A stretch of 50,199 nucleotides of DNA, from contig NZ_AJTN02000206.1 in assembly GCF_000305495.1 (NCBI RefSeq), positions 1 to 50,199 on the forward strand, given 5' to 3'. The position numbers and the translations under genes were made by a program. The stretch is from Peribacillus psychrosaccharolyticus ATCC 23296 (lineage in GTDB: Bacteria > Bacillota > Bacilli > Bacillales > DSM-1321). Position 1 is the stretch's first letter; each line of letters opens with the position of its first letter. The notes beneath the pieces are model-generated. The model saw nothing but the letters and a program-made list of their open reading frames with translations, searched no databases and had not been told where the DNA came from. Below, one piece after another: positions 16,605 to 25,838 of the stretch.

Positions 16605-16760
16605 ATGAATAATAATAAAAGACAATCTAAAGTTGGTGAAGGAAGTAAAAACCATTCATGTGTTAATTGTAAAAAATCCACAATTACAGCACGATCATTG
16701 TATTGTATAGATCACTTTGAAGCATTTTTAGAAACGGACAAAGTAACGGCGGGAAACTAG
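16605..16760 (+). CDS. Small CxxC...CxxH zinc-ribbon-like protein
   Basis: A 51-residue hydrophilic protein with HSCVNCKK and LYCIDHF, i.e. CxxC and CxxH pairs 13 residues apart, a plausible single zinc site. Start chosen at ATG 16605 with AAGGGA 10 bases upstream. A good terminator follows the stop. TGTAAACGCTTTAA at 16563-16576 is one base off the CcpA cre consensus. Function unknown to me. Confidence 0.55.
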   Translation: MNNNKRQSKVGEGSKNHSCVNCKKSTITARSLYCIDHFEAFLETDKVTAGN

Positions 16761-16774
16761 TTATCCCCATAAAG

Positions 16775-16807
16775 AAAGCAGCCAGAATGGATGCTGGCTG
16801 CTTTTTC
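16775..16807 (+). terminator. Terminator of the zinc-ribbon-like gene
   Basis: AAAGCAGCCAG/CTGGCTGCTTT, 8-base loop, T tail. Confidence 0.85.
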
Positions 16808-16823
16808 TAGATGAATGGAAAAG

Positions 16824-16859
16824 AAAACCTCAATTTCTTACTGAAATTGGGTTTTTTCT
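16824..16859 (+). terminator. Additional terminator-like hairpin
   Basis: CAATTTC/GAAATTG core flanked by AAACC/GGTTT pairing, loop TTACT, then TTTTTT. It suggests a lost or very short transcription unit between the zinc-ribbon gene and the tcy operon. Confidence 0.6.
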
Positions 16860-16930
16860 TGTGGGAATTTCTTGGTCATTGGATGCGAATCGCGTTAAAA
16901 TCACTTATTCAGAAATGACATTTACAATTA

Positions 16931-17056
16931 ATGTATATTTCCATTTCAATTGGCTTGCCATTTTTATCGGGCACGGTCCTTTCCATTTTTGCATTGATTC
17001 TTTTTCAGAATTATCATGCCCGGGCTAATCGAATCGAAGCTCCCCATAATTGTTGA
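16931..17056 (+). pseudogene. Possible C-terminal remnant of a membrane protein
   Basis: A 41-codon frame encoding one hydrophobic helix (YISISIGLPFLSGTVLSIFA) and a basic, histidine-containing tail (QNYHARANR). The composition looks like the end of a multi-helix membrane protein, but there is no ribosome binding site and a stop lies just upstream. Probably a decayed fragment; family not recognised. Confidence 0.3.
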
Positions 17057-17058
17057 AG

Positions 17059-17099
17059 CGCAAAAAATCCCCCATCTATAGAATGGGGGATTTTTTGCG
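17059..17099. terminator. Bidirectional terminator at the end of the tcyABC-type operon
   Basis: Perfect 16-bp stem CGCAAAAAATCCCCCA and its complement, loop of 9; A and T runs inside the stem ends make it work on both strands. It lies 15 bp past the stop of the minus-strand ATPase gene. Confidence 0.9.
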
Positions 17100-17113
17100 A
17101 AAAATGCACAAGA

Positions 17114-17854
17114 TCATCCTTGAATCAGATTGAGAAATTTACGTGTGCGCGCTTCTTTCGGACTGGTGAAAATTTGGTCGGGTGTTCCCCGTTCCATTAT
17201 TTTTCCTTCATCCATGAAGATGACCTCGTCGGCGACCTCGCGAGCGAAACGCATTTCATGAGTAACAACGATCATTGTCATGCCTTCTTCTTTTGCCAAG
17301 TCTTTCATTACCTTCAGCACGTCTCCAACTAATTCAGGATCCAGGGCAGAGGTGGGTTCGTCGAACAGCATGACCTTCGGCTCCATGGCCAGGGCCCTTG
17401 CAATGCCGACACGCTGCTGCTGTCCGCCGGACAATTGAAAAGGGTAAAAATCGATTTTTTCACCTAATCCAACCTTTGTCAGCAGAGCTGTCGCCGTTTC
17501 TTTCGCTTGATGTTTCGCTATATTCTTCACAATGATAGGACCTTCCATTACATTTTCCAGGGCCGTTTTGTGAGGGAAGAGATTATAGCTTTGGAATACC
17601 ATCCCTGTCAAACTGCGGAAAGAGGTAATCGATTTTTTCTTGACCGGCTTATTGAAGTCCATCACCGTTTGATCGATCTCGATCGTCCCGTCCGTAGGCA
17701 CCTCAAGGAGATTCAAACACCGAAGAAAGGTTGTTTTACCTGAACCAGAAGGCCCGATCAGTACGATGACTTTCCCTTGCTCCACTTCCAAATCGATGCC
17801 CCTTAATACATCAAGGTCACCAAACGATTTATGAAGATTCTTAATGTTGATCAT
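17114..17854 (-). CDS. tcyC: Cystine/polar amino acid ABC importer ATP-binding protein
   Basis: A 246-residue ABC ATPase: Walker [11 protein letters not shown]-loop [10 protein letters not shown], signature [16 protein letters not shown], Walker [13 protein letters not shown], and H-loop VTHEM. It is of the GlnQ/TcyC class for polar amino acids. An in-frame ATG at 17887 overlaps the preceding stop, but the ATG at 17854 has AAAGGGG at correct spacing and begins with the usual [12 protein letters not shown]. It energises the permease encoded directly upstream. The symbol rests mainly on the binding protein. Confidence 0.82.
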   Translation of the reverse strand: MINIKNLHKSFGDLDVLRGIDLEVEQGKVIVLIGPSGSGKTTFLRCLNLLEVPTDGTIEIDQTVMDFNKPVKKKSITSFRSLTGMVFQSYNLFPHKTALENVMEGPIIVKNIAKHQAKETATALLTKVGLGEKIDFYPFQLSGGQQQRVGIARALAMEPKVMLFDEPTSALDPELVGDVLKVMKDLAKEEGMTMIVVTHEMRFAREVADEVIFMDEGKIMERGTPDQIFTSPKEARTRKFLNLIQG

Positions 17855-17883
17855 GTTAAAATCCCCTTTAACTGCTGTGGTTC

Positions 17884-18594
17884 TCATTTTGCTACATAGC
17901 GATTAAGCTTGTTCTCGATACTTCCTTGAATGAAAGATAAAATCGTACACAAAATCCAATATAGGGCAGCGGCTTCGATGTAGAGTAATAGAAATTCATA
18001 GTTTTTTGCAGCGATCTCTTGTGCTTTGCGGAATAATTCCGTTACAAGGATCAGTGATGCAAGCGATGTATCCTTTAAAAGGCTGATGAACGTATTTGAA
18101 AGCGGGGGAATGGATACACGAGCCGCTTGCGGCAAGATGATACGTTTCAAAGCTTGGGTATATGTCATTCCAATTGAATAGCCCGCCTCCCATTGCCCTT
18201 TTGGTATCGATAAAATAGATGCACGGATAATTTCCGAAGCGTATGCTCCAACGCTTAGTGAGAATCCGATGATAGCCGATATAAAAGGACTGATGGTGAC
18301 GCCTAGGTTCGGCAGCCCATAAAAGATAATGAATAATTGCACAAGTAATGGTGTCCCACGGATGATTGACACATATACTCGTGCAATTATTTGAAATATT
18401 TTAATGGAAGATAATCGAGCCAACGCTGTAAGAACTGCGAGAATAAGACCAAGAACGAATGTAATCAAAGTTAGTGGAATTGTATTTTTAATAGCTCCCT
18501 CTATCATTGGATAGAGGGAGGTTTGCGCGATGGAAACAAGGTGGTTCATACGCTCAGGGTCGTTGAAAATATTACTTAGGAGAAACATCTTCAC
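17884..18594 (-). CDS. tcyB: Cystine/polar amino acid ABC importer permease
   Basis: A 236-residue HisM/GlnP-type permease with about five helices. The family motif is the EAA region [33 protein letters not shown], and [17 protein letters not shown] marks amino-acid importers. The GTG start lies 23 bp inside the end of the binding-protein gene, so translation is coupled. The spacing to an SD is not ideal and a slightly later ATG is possible. Confidence 0.82.
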   Translation of the reverse strand: MKMFLLSNIFNDPERMNHLVSIAQTSLYPMIEGAIKNTIPLTLITFVLGLILAVLTALARLSSIKIFQIIARVYVSIIRGTPLLVQLFIIFYGLPNLGVTISPFISAIIGFSLSVGAYASEIIRASILSIPKGQWEAGYSIGMTYTQALKRIILPQAARVSIPPLSNTFISLLKDTSLASLILVTELFRKAQEIAAKNYEFLLLYIEAAALYWILCTILSFIQGSIENKLNRYVAK

Positions 18595-19396
18595 CGAACC
18601 ATTTATCTGAAATCTTAGCGTACGTGCCGTCGTCTTTCATCGCTTTTAATGCTTTGTTTACTTCATCCACTAATTTGCCGCTGTCTTTTCTGAACATTAA
18701 ACCACTTGCAGCTCCGTTTTCTTCCTCATCGGCCACTTTAATTGGCGCATCTGGATGCTGCTTTTTATAATCAAGGAACGACAATTTGTCATTGATCGTG
18801 GCATCCACCCGTTTGGAACCAATAAGCTGAACACTTTGGGAGAACCCTTCGATGCCGGTAACTTTAGCTCCATGGGATTCGGCCAGGTCATTGTAGTTGC
18901 TCGTTAAGGATTGTGCCGAAGTTTTACCTTTTAGGTCATGGAATGATTTAATATCATTATTATCCTTGTGTACAAGCAGTACGGCACCTGATTGAATATA
19001 GGCATCCGAGAAATCATATTTCTTTTGACGGTCTTCATTAATGCCCACTTGGTTTGCGATCATATCAAAACGTTTCGCATCCAACCCTGCAAACATGCCG
19101 TCCCATTGCGTTTCCTTGAATTCAGCTTTCACTCCAAGGCGTTTTGCCACTTCTTTAGCAATTTCAACGTCGAAGCCCGTTAATTTGTCCGAATCATCGT
19201 GAAATGTGAAAGGCGGATATGTACCTTCAGTTCCGACTGTTAATACGCCATCTTTTTTGACTTTATCGTATAGATTTTCTTGTGAAGAAGATTTATTGTC
19301 GGTATTGTTTGCCTCGTTTTTTGTATTTGAACCACAAGCGCTAAGTACAACCGTGAAAGCTAACAATAGGGATAAAAGTGCAACTATTTTTTTCAT
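18572..19396 (-). CDS. tcyA: L-cystine-binding lipoprotein TcyA-like
   Basis: A 274-residue periplasmic-binding-type lipoprotein. The signal peptide ends LSAC, with Cys21 lipidated. The mature part shares long identical stretches with what I remember of B. subtilis Tcy[45 protein letters not shown] and a C-terminal [11 protein letters not shown]. It binds cystine (or a similar amino acid) at the outer membrane face for TcyBC. AGGAGG precedes the ATG. Upstream on the minus strand is TTGACT with TATAGG 15 bases on, a possible promoter. Confidence 0.83.
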   Translation of the reverse strand: MKKIVALLSLLLAFTVVLSACGSNTKNEANNTDNKSSSQENLYDKVKKDGVLTVGTEGTYPPFTFHDDSDKLTGFDVEIAKEVAKRLGVKAEFKETQWDGMFAGLDAKRFDMIANQVGINEDRQKKYDFSDAYIQSGAVLLVHKDNNDIKSFHDLKGKTSAQSLTSNYNDLAESHGAKVTGIEGFSQSVQLIGSKRVDATINDKLSFLDYKKQHPDAPIKVADEEENGAASGLMFRKDSGKLVDEVNKALKAMKDDGTYAKISDKWFGEDVSPK

Positions 19397-19597
19397 TTCG
19401 GTAGACCTCCTAGTAATCTGATAGGGATTGATACTTTGTGATCCTATACAAGAAAAGGAAAAAAGTCAATGAAAATAACTTATATCATTAGTGTGAATGA
19501 ATCTTGATGAATTATACGGATTTTCACGCATTGAACCGAATACGATTGGGGAAGAAATGTTGCGTCGGCTACTAACATCATTTAATCATTTTATATT

Positions 19598-19625
19598 GCA
19601 GCTGCGATGCAGGTGCCTTTTTTTG
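19598..19625 (+). terminator. Orphan plus-strand terminator
   Basis: GCAGCTGC/GCAGGTGC stem with one mismatch, 3-base loop, then CTTTTTTT. No intact gene precedes it. Confidence 0.6.
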
Positions 19626-19678
19626 TATTTCAGAAAGGTTGTCGACACATAGGGAAGTATTGGATGTGGGATATTATA

Positions 19679-19723
19679 AGAATCTAGTTTATGTAATTGG
19701 ATGATTTACATAAACTAGATTCT
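19679..19723. repeat. 18-bp perfect palindrome with 9-base loop
   Basis: AGAATCTAGTTTATGTAA and its exact complement flank TTGGATGAT. Neither side has a T run, so it is not a standard terminator. It could be an operator, a processed RNA hairpin or a mobile-element relic. Confidence 0.6.
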
Positions 19724-19762
19724 TCCTGTATAGAAGTAGATGGAAATTCTGAAAAATCTCCA

Positions 19763-19788
19763 TAAAAAAAGAGCGTATAAGCTCTTTT
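19763..19788 (-). terminator. Terminator of lexA
   Basis: AAAAGAGC/GCTCTTTT with 6-base loop, overlapping the lexA stop codon; the minus strand continues with seven T. Confidence 0.8.
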
Positions 19789-20410
19789 AATGAATGGTTC
19801 TATATAAGCCGATTACTTTACCGAGCAGAGTGACATTGCGAAGAATAATCGGTTCCATACTCGAGTTTTCCGGCTGTAAGCGAATATAGTCTTTTTCTTT
19901 GAAGAATCGTTTAACAGTTGCCTCATTTTCTTCGGTCATAGCAACGACAATATCTCCATTGTTTGCAGAACTTTGTTGTCTAACGATGACATAATCACCA
20001 TCATGAATACCAGCTTCAATCATACTTTCCCCCATGATTTCTAGCATAAACACTTGATCATCATGCGCTACCATTGATTCTGGCAATGGAAAATATTCTT
20101 CAATGTTTTCAATGGCTGTAATAGGCATACCCGCAGTTACTTTACCAAGTAAAGGAACATTAATAACGTTGCTTTTAGGTATATTATTCATTTCTTCTTG
20201 ACCGAGTATTTCTATGGCACGGGGCTTAGTTGGATCTCTTCGGATTAAGCCTTTACTTTCAAGACGGGAAAGATGACCATGAACCGTGGAGCTGGATGCT
20301 AAGCCGACAGCTTCTCCGATTTCTCTGACAGACGGCGGATATCCCTTGGAACGGACTTCATCTTTAATGAAATTTAAGATGTCTTGTTGGCGCTTTGATA
20401 GTTTAGTCAT
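19787..20410 (-). CDS. lexA: SOS repressor LexA
   Basis: A 207-residue LexA of full length. The N-terminal winged helix is [25 protein letters not shown] with [17 protein letters not shown]. The self-cleavage site region is VTAGMPITA (the scissile Ala-Gly pair), and the peptidase-like domain has the catalytic serine in GESMIEAGI and the lysine in EATVKRFF. It represses DNA-damage genes and is cleaved when RecA filaments form. Divergent from yneA, with LexA boxes between them including one at its own -35 region. Confidence 0.97.
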   Translation of the reverse strand: MTKLSKRQQDILNFIKDEVRSKGYPPSVREIGEAVGLASSSTVHGHLSRLESKGLIRRDPTKPRAIEILGQEEMNNIPKSNVINVPLLGKVTAGMPITAIENIEEYFPLPESMVAHDDQVFMLEIMGESMIEAGIHDGDYVIVRQQSSANNGDIVVAMTEENEATVKRFFKEKDYIRLQPENSSMEPIILRNVTLLGKVIGLYRTIH

Positions 20411-20444
20411 TTTGGCACCTCATTTGCTAATTTTTCTTACTATG

Positions 20445-20550
20445 ATTATATCATGGCAAAATTAAAGATACAAACATAAGTTCTAATATTGCTTGACTAG
20501 AAACAAATGTTCGGTTTATAATCAAAGTAGATTAAACGAACAAACATTCG
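20445..20550. promoter_or_regulatory. lexA/yneA divergent promoters with three LexA boxes
   Basis: lexA promoter (minus): TTGTAT (20468-20473), 17-base spacer, TATAAT (20445-20450). yneA promoter (plus): TTGACT (20493-20498), 18-base spacer, TATAAT (20517-20522). Boxes close to the Bacillus consensus CGAACNNNNGTTCG: CAAACATAAGTTCT (20471-20484, over the lexA -35), GAAACAAATGTTCG (20500-20513, inside the yneA spacer) and CGAACAAACATTCG (20537-20550, past the yneA start point). LexA thus represses both genes. Confidence 0.88.
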
Positions 20551-20567
20551 CTTTTGGAGGGATTCTC

Positions 20568-20879
20568 ATGAAATCTTTATTTAAAAATTACACTTACACA
20601 TTAATGCTGGCAGGAATGGTAGCAATTATTTCATTATTATTTTCCTTTAATATAAATCCGGAAAAATTGGATGGATATCTTTCTGTGACGTTAAAAGAAA
20701 ACGATAACGTGACGACAATTGTTGATCAATACAATACTGGGGAATTGACAAAGCTGCAATTCATTGATTGGATAGAAGAGAATAATAGCGTTTATGCAAA
20801 TACACTGGAACCGGGAGATACGATTGTGATTCCCGTATTGCAAAATCACAAGGTCATAAATGTGGCAAGCCGTGATTAA
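20568..20879 (+). CDS. yneA: SOS cell-division suppressor YneA
   Basis: A 103-residue protein with an N-terminal transmembrane helix (TLMLAGMVAIISLLFSF) and an outward LysM-like domain (VTTIVDQYNTGELTKLQF, ending LEPGDTIVIPV). This is the layout of YneA, which blocks septation during the SOS response. GGAGGG precedes ATG 20568; the frame extends further up through the promoter but without a start signal. LexA boxes and the position opposite lexA support the call. The yneB and ynzC genes follow. Confidence 0.93.
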   Translation: MKSLFKNYTYTLMLAGMVAIISLLFSFNINPEKLDGYLSVTLKENDNVTTIVDQYNTGELTKLQFIDWIEENNSVYANTLEPGDTIVIPVLQNHKVINVASRD

Positions 20880-20897
20880 AATGAAATTTTTATATAA

Positions 20898-21575
<678 letters not shown>

Positions 21576-21641
21576 AACTTGTATTTTTATGTTTCTTTAT
21601 ATAACATGGCAGTATCATTTATATAATAAAGGAGTACAATC

Positions 21642-21878
21642 ATGTTATCAAAAGATAAAATGGCAAGGATTAATGAACTTTCAAGAAAGTCTAAAGATGC
21701 TGGTCTAACACAAGAAGAAGCAAAAGAGCAGACACAACTTAGAGGGGAATACCTTCAGACGTTTAGAAAGTCAATGGCAGATACCTTGGAGAATGTCACT
21801 GTTGTTGATCCTGAAGGTAATGACGTTACCCCAGAAAAATTAAAAATGATAAAAGAAAATAAAAATAAACTTCATTAA
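21642..21878 (+). CDS. ynzC: DUF896 protein YnzC
   Basis: A 78-residue helical protein: INELSRKSKDAGLTQEEAKEQ, then LRGEYLQTFRKSMADTLENV, the two-helix hairpin of the DUF896 family. It is the third gene of the yneA SOS operon in B. subtilis and lies 66 bp after yneB here. AAAGGAG precedes the ATG, and a terminator follows. Biochemical role not known. Confidence 0.92.
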   Translation: MLSKDKMARINELSRKSKDAGLTQEEAKEQTQLRGEYLQTFRKSMADTLENVTVVDPEGNDVTPEKLKMIKENKNKLH

Positions 21879-21934
21879 TCTACTGATTTTACCTGTTACT
21901 AAATTTAAGGGATAGAATTAAATCAGCTGTAAAG

Positions 21935-21964
21935 GGATTACATTTTGAATGTAATTCTTTTTTT
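21935..21964 (+). terminator. Terminator of the yneA-yneB-ynzC operon
   Basis: GGATTACAT/ATGTAATTC (one G-U) with a 5-base loop, then seven T. Confidence 0.8.
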
Positions 21965-22126
21965 AGTTCATTCTATACTAGAATAAGTTTTTGAGAAGAC
22001 GTACCGGAAGATATAATTCTTCATCAATTATTCACAATCCCCTTTTAGATCAAGGTAATATAGTTGTTTTTATTTAGTTTGCACTATAATATAAAGAGGA
22101 ATATGAGAAAGAAAGGATGTTTACTT

Positions 22127-24133
22127 ATGTCTAATTCTATAAATACACTTTCAATTAACACAATCCGTACACTTTCTATTGATGCTATTGAAAAAGCTAA
22201 TTCTGGTCATCCAGGGATGCCGATGGGCGCCGCACCAATGGCATATACACTATGGACCCAATTTATGAACCATAATCCGAAAAACCCAAAGTGGTTTAAC
22301 CGCGATCGCTTTGTATTGTCTGCTGGTCATGGTTCTATGCTTTTATACAGTCTATTACACCTAGCTGGATATGGTTTAACAATTGATGATTTAAAAAGTT
22401 TCCGCCAATGGGACAGCTTAACACCTGGACATCCTGAATTTGGTCACACAGCTGGTGTTGATGCAACAACAGGACCACTTGGTCAAGGGATTGCAATGGC
22501 AGTTGGTATGGCAATGGCAGAACGTCATTTGGCTGCTACTTATAATCGTGACTCATACAATGTTGTTGATCACTATACATATGGTATTTGTGGAGATGGC
22601 GATTTAATGGAAGGTGTTTCTGCTGAAGCAGCTTCACTCGCTGCTCACTTGAAATTAGGCCGTCTGGTAGTTCTATATGATTCAAATGATATTTCGTTAG
22701 ATGGAGATCTGAATAAGTCTTTCAGTGAATCAGTTGAAGACCGGTTTAAAGCTTATGGCTGGCAATACCTGCGTGTTGAGGATGGCAATGATCTAACTGC
22801 GATTGCTGAAGCGCTAGAAGCCTCTAAAACAGATGAAACGCGTCCAACTCTTATTGAAGTGAAGACTGTAATTGGTTATGGTTCGCCAAACCGTTCTGGT
22901 AAATCAGCAGTTCATGGCGCACCGCTTGGTTCTGATGAATTGAAACTAACAAAAGATGCTTACAAATGGACATTTGAAAAAGATTTCCATGTACCAGAAG
23001 AAGTTTATGAACACTTCCAAAAGGCTTGTGTTGAAGCTGGAAGTAATAAAGAAACAGAGTGGAATACACTTTTCAGTGAATACAAAACGGCTTATCCAGA
23101 ACTTGCTCAGCAATTAGAGGGAGCCATTAACAACGAACTTCCTGAAGGTTGGGATAAAGATATTCCAGTTTATGAAGAAGGAAAAAGTCTTGCATCTCGT
23201 GCTTCAAGCGGAGAAGTGTTAAATGGCATTTCAAAAAATCTTCCTAGTTTGTTCGGGGGGTCAGCTGACTTAGCTGGTTCAAATAATACGATGATCAAAG
23301 GTGCGGAAGACTTTACTCCTGCTGACTATTCTGGCCGTAATATCTGGTTTGGTGTTCGGGAATTTGCCATGGGTGCAGCTCTAAACGGAATGATGCTTCA
23401 CGGAGGCGTGCATGCTTTTGGCGGAACGTTCTTCGTATTCTCAGACTACCTGCGTCCAGCTATTCGTCTTGCAGCCATTATGAAATTACCTGTAACGTAT
23501 GTATTTACTCATGACAGTGTTGCAGTTGGTGAAGATGGTCCTACCCATGAGCCAGTTGAACAATTAGCAGCATTACGTGCTATGCCGGATTTAGGTGTTA
23601 TTCGTCCAGCAGATGGTAATGAAGTAGCAGCAGCATGGAGAACAGCTATTGAGTCATCTGATCGTCCTACAGCGCTTATCCTTACTCGTCAAAACCTTCC
23701 AACACTTAAAAATACGGCTGAATTGGCGTATGAGGGTGTAAGAAAAGGTGGTTACATCGTATCTGCTTCTAAAAAAGAACAAGCTGATGTACTTTTAATC
23801 GCTACTGGTTCTGAAGTTAATCTTGCTGTTTCCGCACAAGCAAAATTAGCAGAAGAAAATATTGATGCAGCTGTTATCAGTATGCCGTCTTGGGATCGTT
23901 TTGAAGATCAGTCTAAAGAATACAAACAAAGTGTTATAAACCCAGCTGTTAAAAAACGTCTAGGTATTGAAATGGCTTCACCATTCGGATGGGATCGTTA
24001 TACAGGAGATGAAGGTGAAATTCTTGCCATTAACCGTTTTGGTGCTTCTGCTCCAGGGAATAAAATTATGGAAGAATTTGGTTTCACTGTTGATAATGTA
24101 GTCTCACGCGTGAAAGCACTCGTTCAAGAATAA
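22127..24133 (+). CDS. tkt: Transketolase
   Basis: A 668-residue transketolase. Thiamine pyrophosphate domain: [24 protein letters not shown], and the metal/diphosphate motif GDGDLMEG leading to DSNDISLDG. Pyrimidine-binding domain: [15 protein letters not shown] and [19 protein letters not shown] with the cofactor-activating glutamate. The C-terminal domain is complete. It interconverts pentose and hexose/triose phosphates in the cytoplasm. ATG 22127 is chosen with AAAGGATG before it; the frame continues upstream to 22064 but without an SD. A TATAAT lies at 22085-22090. Confidence 0.97.
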   Translation: MSNSINTLSINTIRTLSIDAIEKANSGHPGMPMGAAPMAYTLWTQFMNHNPKNPKWFNRDRFVLSAGHGSMLLYSLLHLAGYGLTIDDLKSFRQWDSLTPGHPEFGHTAGVDATTGPLGQGIAMAVGMAMAERHLAATYNRDSYNVVDHYTYGICGDGDLMEGVSAEAASLAAHLKLGRLVVLYDSNDISLDGDLNKSFSESVEDRFKAYGWQYLRVEDGNDLTAIAEALEASKTDETRPTLIEVKTVIGYGSPNRSGKSAVHGAPLGSDELKLTKDAYKWTFEKDFHVPEEVYEHFQKACVEAGSNKETEWNTLFSEYKTAYPELAQQLEGAINNELPEGWDKDIPVYEEGKSLASRASSGEVLNGISKNLPSLFGGSADLAGSNNTMIKGAEDFTPADYSGRNIWFGVREFAMGAALNGMMLHGGVHAFGGTFFVFSDYLRPAIRLAAIMKLPVTYVFTHDSVAVGEDGPTHEPVEQLAALRAMPDLGVIRPADGNEVAAAWRTAIESSDRPTALILTRQNLPTLKNTAELAYEGVRKGGYIVSASKKEQADVLLIATGSEVNLAVSAQAKLAEENIDAAVISMPSWDRFEDQSKEYKQSVINPAVKKRLGIEMASPFGWDRYTGDEGEILAINRFGASAPGNKIMEEFGFTVDNVVSRVKALVQE

Positions 24134-24142
24134 GTAAAAATA

Positions 24143-24173
24143 TGGCTGACACCTTTATGGTGTCAGCTTTTAT
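24143..24173 (+). terminator. Terminator of tkt
   Basis: GCTGACACC/GGTGTCAGC, 5-base loop, then TTTTAT. Confidence 0.85.
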
Positions 24174-24188
24174 AATATAAAATGATTA

Positions 24189-24254
24189 TTCGACAAAAAT
24201 AGTAAGGGTTTCCTCCATGATTCAACATACCTTTTCATGACATGCTTATATAAT
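24189..24254 (+). promoter_or_regulatory. sirA promoter with 0A boxes
   Basis: TTCGACA at 24189-24195 is a perfect 0A box (TGTCGAA) on the other strand. TTCAACA at 24221-24227 is one base off and lies at the -35 position of a -10 TATAAT (24249-24254). A 0A box over the -35 is the usual layout for Spo0A activation, and sirA is Spo0A-activated in B. subtilis. Confidence 0.7.
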
Positions 24255-24283
24255 AGTAAAAAGGAATGCAGGGAGGCAATTTT

Positions 24284-24724
24284 ATGAGAAATTATCAGAT
24301 CTATCTGATTGAAGATGAATTCGCCATGCATTATTACGGCAGAGAAAAATTGTTTTTCAATTTGTTTTTGGAATATATTAAATCAAATGGTTACCATAAA
24401 AGTATCTTGCAAAAACAAATCGAATACGTGACGAGAGACATACCATTTAGTAAATTGTCTAAGGCACTTTCTGAGAGAAGGAATCCGACGCATGATCATG
24501 TATCTGAAAATGAGGTGTATTATACCGAAACTAAAAATGGGACAAGTAAAGCAGCACTAGTAATCGGTAAAGATTATCTGCATTTAAAATCTGAAGGAAC
24601 CTACGAAGCGGAAACTGAATTTTTTGAAAGTATTCGAAAATGTGAATCTGGGTTTTTAGCGTTAGATTTTGAAAACAAGCATTTTGGGTGGCTAAAACCC
24701 GTCAAAGAAAGAAAATTTGTCTAA
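24284..24724 (+). CDS. sirA: Sporulation inhibitor of replication SirA
   Basis: A 146-residue protein starting MRNYQIYLIEDEFAMHYYGRE, the characteristic SirA (YneE) N-terminus, with the length of the B. subtilis protein (about 148). SirA binds DnaA domain I and stops new rounds of replication once a cell commits to sporulation. It lies between tkt and yneF as in B. subtilis and has 0A boxes upstream. GGGAGGC precedes ATG 24284. No catalytic site is expected. Confidence 0.93.
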   Translation: MRNYQIYLIEDEFAMHYYGREKLFFNLFLEYIKSNGYHKSILQKQIEYVTRDIPFSKLSKALSERRNPTHDHVSENEVYYTETKNGTSKAALVIGKDYLHLKSEGTYEAETEFFESIRKCESGFLALDFENKHFGWLKPVKERKFV

Positions 24725-24810
24725 AGATAGGGCATATTGGCTTGAAGTATTGTATAATAATCTTTGGTCTAGTACACTGTTTATAGACAACATGAAGGAG
24801 GAAAGATAGT

Positions 24811-25026
24811 ATGTGGGTATACATTCTAGTTGGTGTCCTGGCATTACTTGCTGGGTTAGCACTCGGATTTTTCATAGCTCGTAAATACATGATGGACTAT
24901 TTGAAAAAAAATCCGCCGATTAACGAACAAATGTTAAAAATGATGATGATGCAAATGGGAATGAAACCGTCCCAGAAGAAAATTAACCAAATGATGAGCG
25001 CTATGAGCAAACAGCAAACGAAATAA
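24811..25026 (+). CDS. yneF: YneF-like UPF0154 membrane protein
   Basis: A 71-residue protein: one N-terminal transmembrane helix ([20 protein letters not shown]), then the conserved [37 protein letters not shown] region of UPF0154, here rich in methionine. AAGGAGGAAAG precedes the ATG. Conserved among Firmicutes; function unknown. Confidence 0.93.
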   Translation: MWVYILVGVLALLAGLALGFFIARKYMMDYLKKNPPINEQMLKMMMMQMGMKPSQKKINQMMSAMSKQQTK

Positions 25027-25050
25027 AACCTTACATAATAAGGTTTTGTT
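25025..25050 (+). terminator. Terminator of yneF
   Basis: AAAACCTTA/TAAGGTTTT around a 5-base loop, overlapping the yneF stop; weak T tail. Confidence 0.65.
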
Positions 25051-25163
25051 GAGATATGCCAGTTACTTTTAGTAAATATGAGATAATTAGAAACAGATAA
25101 AACCTTGAAGAGTGATTTTTTATCAAGTATTTATCCTATCTTAATCTTTCATCTTTTCAATCC

Positions 25164-25222
25164 GGAACCTCTTTCTCTGAAGTGGAAACTAAACCAGAGA
25201 AGGGGGTTCTTTTGTTGTTTGA
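25164..25222 (+). promoter_or_regulatory. Hairpin containing the Shine-Dalgarno of a small ORF
   Basis: GAACCTCTTTCTCTG (25165-25179) pairs with CAGAGAAGGGGGTTC (25195-25209) with two G-U pairs. The 3' arm contains the SD AAGGGGG of the frame at 25212. A T-rich tail follows, so it may act as a terminator, as an SD-sequestering switch, or both. Confidence 0.5.
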
Positions 25223-25322
25223 AGATGTATTAGAGGCTTGGTGCCATTGCCGAGAAAAAGGTTTTACTTCTAAAAACATGATAAACAAGTGGAATAAATA
25301 TAAGCAGTTAAAGATCAGGTAA
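25212..25322 (+). CDS. Short ORF, 36 residues
   Basis: Begins TTG-TTG after GGGGG and reads LFEDVLEAWCHCREKGFTSK followed by a basic helix (NMINKWNKYKQLKIR). The amphipathic, charged composition looks protein-like, and a hairpin (AGTATAGC/GCTATACT, 25333-25369) follows. Not recognised; it could be a leader peptide or chance frame, since its SD lies inside a possible terminator. Confidence 0.35.
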   Translation: MLFEDVLEAWCHCREKGFTSKNMINKWNKYKQLKIR

Positions 25323-25417
25323 AAACGGATACAGTATAGCCAAAATGAATCTTTTGGTGAAGCTATACTTATTTTGGTTCTCAAAACGTGGTCACTGCTA
25401 GACATTTCATACGAAAA

Positions 25418-25450
25418 AATAAACGCTATCCAAAACGGATAGCGTTTATT
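25418..25450. terminator. 14-bp perfect terminator hairpin
   Basis: AATAAACGCTATCC and its exact complement around AAAAC. The minus strand continues TTTTT, so it chiefly ends the minus-strand 31-residue ORF whose stop it touches. Confidence 0.8.
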
Positions 25451-25544
25451 AGTTATTGGAGTCTTCTCTATGAAATGTAATTTTGTCACCGTCAACAAGC
25501 AAAACGAGTGTTTTACCATCTTCAGCGATATCGATAAACTTCAT
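25449..25544 (-). CDS. Short ORF, 31 residues
   Basis: Reads MKFIDIAEDGKTLVLLVDGD then KITFHREDSNN, a beta-hairpin-like acidic peptide. AAAGGT lies 11 bases before the ATG and a strong terminator begins at its stop codon, both in favour of a real small gene. Family unknown. A competing plus-strand frame crosses the same DNA but lacks an SD. Confidence 0.4.
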   Translation of the reverse strand: MKFIDIAEDGKTLVLLVDGDKITFHREDSNN

Positions 25545-25653
25545 TCTAATAAATACCTTTATCTGCTTCTAATTATCTCATGTATGCTAAAAGCACTGGC
25601 ACTATTTCTATTCCTAGATGCTATACAAAAGAATATAACAAAAAGAAGAGCAC

Positions 25654-25838
25654 ATGAAAAGATGGATGTGGTTGATGTTATCTTTCAGCCTTTTAGCGGA
25701 TGTGGAGAAAAGGAAATACATGAACAAATTACATTACCAGAGGGCGTTGCAGGTGTAGAATGGCTACAAGATGATGGACGCGATTATAAATTTTATTTAG
25801 GCAAAGATGGTACGGTTTCTTATTATAGTCCATCTTGA
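25654..25838 (+). pseudogene. Frameshifted small lipoprotein gene
   Basis: Frame 1 from ATG 25654 reads MKRWMWLMLSFSLLA. At about 25697 the sense continues only in another frame as GCGEKEIHEQITLPEGVAG and on to YFGKD-like FYLGKDGTVSYYSPS (stop 25838). Joined, this is a perfect lipobox (LLAGC) and a 60-residue lipoprotein; one base appears to be missing between the two. Either a real decay event or a sequencing error. The family is not recognised with confidence. Confidence 0.55.

Larger units (their letters stand above)
19424..19762. other. Gene-free stretch between the tcy operon and lexA
   Basis: It holds the tcyA promoter region, a short plus-strand frame at 19497-19652 without SD, a plus-strand terminator and a long palindrome (both listed separately). 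The short frame runs through the terminator, so I read it as a relic, not a gene. Confidence 0.5.

Noticed and set aside
19497-19652. Plus-strand frame MNLDELYGFSRIEPNTIGEE...
   Set aside because: The first 35 residues look protein-like, but there is no SD and the frame runs through a terminator hairpin; at most a relic.
25470-25838. Single 122-residue plus-strand ORF
   Set aside because: Its first half is antisense to the 31-residue gene and has no SD; only its last part is sense, as the mature half of the frameshifted lipoprotein.
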